Origin: G963720515 sp963720515
GTDB taxonomy: Bacteria > Actinomycetota > Thermoleophilia > Gaiellales > Gaiellaceae
Length of the DNA: 64,000 nucleotides
Direction of reading: 5' to 3'
Assembly (NCBI GenBank): GCA_963720515.1
Contig: OY970397.1
Span: 2,480,001 to 2,544,000 of the forward strand
Part shown: positions 62,020 to 64,000 of the stretch, piece by piece
How the letters are laid out: every line of letters begins with the position of its first letter
Position numbering within the stretch: the stretch's first letter is position 1
Translations under genes and position numbers: made by a program
Notes under the pieces: model-generated
Told to the model about the DNA's origin: nothing
Seen by the model: the letters and a program-made list of their open reading frames with translations, nothing else
The model's database searches: none

Positions 62020-63369
62020 TTGCCTAGGAAAAAGTCGACACACGTAGACGACCCGGCGGCCGTCGGGCGGCGCCTCAAGGAGGCGCGCGACGCGGCCGGC
62101 CTGAGCCAGCGCCAGCTCGCCTTTCCGGGCTGCTCGTCGGCCTACATCTCGCGCATCGAGGCCGGGATGCGGACGCCCTCGCTGCAGGTGCTCCAGCTCC
62201 TCGGCCAGCGGCTCGGGGTGAGCGGCGAGTTCCTCGCGACCGGCAAGCCGGGCGTTGCGGCGCAGGACGACCTCATCGTCCAGGCGGAGTTCTCGATGCG
62301 CTTCGACGACCTCGAGAATGCCGCCCTCTACTTCCAGCGCGCCTTCGACGAGACCGAGAACGATCGGATCCGCGCGCAGGCCCTCGAAGGCCTCGGCCAG
62401 ATCGCGTTCCGCAGGGGCGAGCCGAAGCGCGCGCAGGATCTCCTCGAGCAGGCGCTCGAGCTCTACGGCGACGACGTCGTCAACCATCCGCGGCTTGCGG
62501 AGACGCTCGGGAGGGTCTACGCGATGCTCGGCGACGTGAACGGGTCGATCGCGATCTTCGACCGCTGCCTCGCCGACGCGCAGCGGCGGAAGGACCGCGT
62601 CGAGGCGTCGCGGTTCAGCGTCGTCCTCGGGAATGCGCTTGTCGACGCTGCGGCGTTCAACCGAGCCGAGCAGGTCCTCAGGCAGACACTCGACCTCGCG
62701 GAGCAGATCAACGACCCGATCCTGCACGCGCGCCTCTACTGGCTCGAGTCGCGCCTCCGCCTCGAGCTCGACGACGTCGACCGCGCCGCCCGATACGCGC
62801 GCAAAGCGCTCGCGATCGTCGAGATGACGGAGGACCGCAACCAGGTTGCGCGCGCACACCAGCTCGTCGCGTTCATCGAGAACGATCGCGGCAACTCACA
62901 GGAGGCGCTCGACGTCCTCGAGCACGGCCGGCCGCTGCTCGACGACTCGAGCCCCGTCGAGATCGCGCAGTACCGCCTCGAGGAGGCGCGGGCGCTCGCC
63001 GGGCTAGGCCGCACCGAGGAGGCCACGGCGCTCGCGCTGGAGGTCTCCGGCGTGATCGGCGGCGCCGCCGCCGTCGAGGACGCGGGGCGAAGCTACAGCC
63101 TGCTCGCGGAGCTCTTCGTCACGCTCGGCGACACCGACCGGGCGGAGGAGCTCTTCGAGCTCGCCGCCGAGCTCCTCGAGCGGAACCCGAACCGCTACCT
63201 CGTCCGCGTCTACCGCCGCCACGCGGAGCTGCTCGAGTCGCTCGGGCGCCAGGACGACGCGATGGCGCTCCTCAAGAAGGCGGTCGCGGTCGGCGAGGTC
63301 GAGCCGATGCCCGTCCGGCTCCCGCAGCTCTCGGCGCCCCTCGCGGGGCAGCCCGCGCACCGCTCCTAG
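62020..63369 (+). CDS. XRE-type regulator with TPR domain
   Basis: This protein of about 449 residues has an N-terminal XRE helix-turn-helix (VGRRLKEARDAAGLSQRQLA, AYISRIEAGMRTPSLQVLQL) and about eight TPR-like units (AALYFQRAFDETEN, RAQDLLEQALELYGDD, RAEQVLRQTLDLAEQ, RAARYARKALAIVE). The design resembles peptide-sensing RRNPP-type or SARP-linked regulators, in which the TPR part binds a small peptide or partner. The start is uncertain: TTG at 62020 has GGGGG seven bases upstream; an ATG at 61987 in the same frame overlaps a CATAAT hexamer and is less likely. It ends two bases before the convergent deaminase gene. Confidence 0.82.
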   Translation: MPRKKSTHVDDPAAVGRRLKEARDAAGLSQRQLAFPGCSSAYISRIEAGMRTPSLQVLQLLGQRLGVSGEFLATGKPGVAAQDDLIVQAEFSMRFDDLENAALYFQRAFDETENDRIRAQALEGLGQIAFRRGEPKRAQDLLEQALELYGDDVVNHPRLAETLGRVYAMLGDVNGSIAIFDRCLADAQRRKDRVEASRFSVVLGNALVDAAAFNRAEQVLRQTLDLAEQINDPILHARLYWLESRLRLELDDVDRAARYARKALAIVEMTEDRNQVARAHQLVAFIENDRGNSQEALDVLEHGRPLLDDSSPVEIAQYRLEEARALAGLGRTEEATALALEVSGVIGGAAAVEDAGRSYSLLAELFVTLGDTDRAEELFELAAELLERNPNRYLVRVYRRHAELLESLGRQDDAMALLKKAVAVGEVEPMPVRLPQLSAPLAGQPAHRS

Positions 63370-63371
63370 CG

Positions 63372-64000
63372 CTACGCCGCGAGGAAGGACGACTCGTGGC
63401 CGCGCTCGTTCGCGGCCCGCACCTCGTCCTCGGTGAGCGCGCCCGTGCGGAGGAGCAGGTGGAGCTCGTCGCTCAGGTGCGTCCGCATCATCTCCGGACC
63501 GTCCGTCGCGATCGTGAAGAGGACGCCGCGGTCGGTGAACGTGCGCATCGTGTCCCGGATCGCGTCCTCGTCCGGGAGCGCCCGGGTCAGGAGGTTCGAG
63601 GTCGGGCAGATCTCGAGGATGGTGCCCGCGTCGTGGAGGAGCCGCATGGTCTCCTCGTCCTGCGCCGCGAGGATGCCGTGGCCGATGCGCTCGGGGCGGA
63701 GGTGCTCGACGACCTCGCCGATCTCCGCGATGCCGGTGTCGCCGCCCTCCTCGCCCACGTGAATCGTCACGCCGAGCCGCGCGGCGCGCGCGGACTCGAC
63801 GAGCGGCACGAGCTCGCGGTACGGATAGTGGCCGGGCTCGGGCCGCGGGCCCGCGATGTCGATCCCGACGATGCCGCGGCTCTTGTAGCGGATCGCCTTC
63901 TCGACGATCACCGCGTTTTGCTCCGGCGTGAAGGTCCGGTCCATCATCAGGATCAGGCCGGCGCGCACCTGCGGGTACTCGAGGCTCGCGCGGTCGAGGC
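63372..64000 (-). CDS. Adenosine deaminase family protein, 5' part beyond the right edge
   Basis: The visible C-terminal part (about 209 residues) has the adenosine/AMP deaminase motifs VTIHVGEEGGD, ERIGHGI with a conserved His, EICPTSNLLT, and a TDGPEMM segment where most members have TDDP. The frame runs off the right edge without a start. It hydrolyses the amino group of adenosine or a related purine, using zinc bound by histidines mostly outside the visible part. Replacement of TDDP by TDGP could alter metal binding or substrate choice, so exact specificity is open. Confidence 0.85.
   Translation of the reverse strand, partial: LDRASLEYPQVRAGLILMMDRTFTPEQNAVIVEKAIRYKSRGIVGIDIAGPRPEPGHYPYRELVPLVESARAARLGVTIHVGEEGGDTGIAEIGEVVEHLRPERIGHGILAAQDEETMRLLHDAGTILEICPTSNLLTRALPDEDAIRDTMRTFTDRGVLFTIATDGPEMMRTHLSDELHLLLRTGALTEDEVRAANERGHESSFLAA

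Overview
The window is GC-rich throughout, uses many GTG and some TTG starts, and carries an actinobacterial-type SOS box, a type A RNase P RNA, a DxDD-type squalene-hopene cyclase operon and many LuxR-type regulators. Together these point to a high-GC actinobacterium, most likely of class Thermoleophilia (Solirubrobacterales or Gaiellales relatives). The class is an inference from gene content, not from a marker gene. Several otherwise well conserved genes are broken by single-base changes, mostly an extra base in GGG or CCC runs. The sequence may therefore be an imperfectly polished assembly, and fused or split genes should be read with that in mind.

Layout. 1-6.7 kb: the start of a tldD-like protease gene, then three tandem genes for secreted LVIVD-type beta-propeller proteins, the third riddled with frameshifts. 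6.7-10.1 kb: tRNA-Leu(GAG), lexA with its SOS box, a zinc-ribbon protein, acetyl-CoA synthetase and the RNase P RNA. 10.1-20 kb: an HxlR-SCP2 regulator divergent from a berberine-bridge-type flavoenzyme, a selenium-binding protein (SBP56) translationally coupled to a 46-residue membrane peptide, a BTAD regulator, a two-component pair, a cupredoxin lipoprotein and a membrane-anchored patatin. 20-36 kb: nitrogen and amine metabolism. This comprises a glutamine-synthetase-like/PuuD/aldehyde dehydrogenase/SDR operon divergent from an APC permease, an antiporter, a dimethylglycine-dehydrogenase-like flavoenzyme, a second APC permease with a choline-kinase-like protein, NUDIX and HAD enzymes, an ornithine-cyclodeaminase-like protein and a PPOX flavoprotein. 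36-38.9 kb: a DapB-like reductase overlapping a CaiB/BaiF CoA-transferase, and an aldo/keto reductase.

38.9-46.4 kb is a complete hopanoid operon: hpnC and hpnD as one reading frame, hpnE, squalene-hopene cyclase, hpnA, hpnH and hpnG. The encoded enzymes would make squalene from farnesyl diphosphate, cyclise it to a hopene and add the adenosyl-derived side chain. 46.5-51.8 kb holds a histone-deacetylase-family amidohydrolase and a fourth, 1424-residue LVIVD protein with seven extra N-terminal repeats. 51.9-56.3 kb holds a 5'-3' exonuclease, topoisomerase III and a sigma-70 factor. 56.4-64 kb is regulatory: small LuxR proteins, a membrane HD-GYP protein, a large LAL-type LuxR regulator, an XRE-TPR regulator and the end of an adenosine-deaminase-family gene. 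The HD-GYP/LAL pair looks less GC-rich than its surroundings.

Two regulatory patterns recur. The four LVIVD genes share one promoter and leader design (TAGAcg-N17-TACCAT, then a GGAGGT 25 bases later in three of four), although the fourth gene lies more than 40 kb away. Many other operons look leaderless, with a TANNNT hexamer six or seven bases before the start codon; one 22-bp gap carries two such elements facing apart and overlapping.
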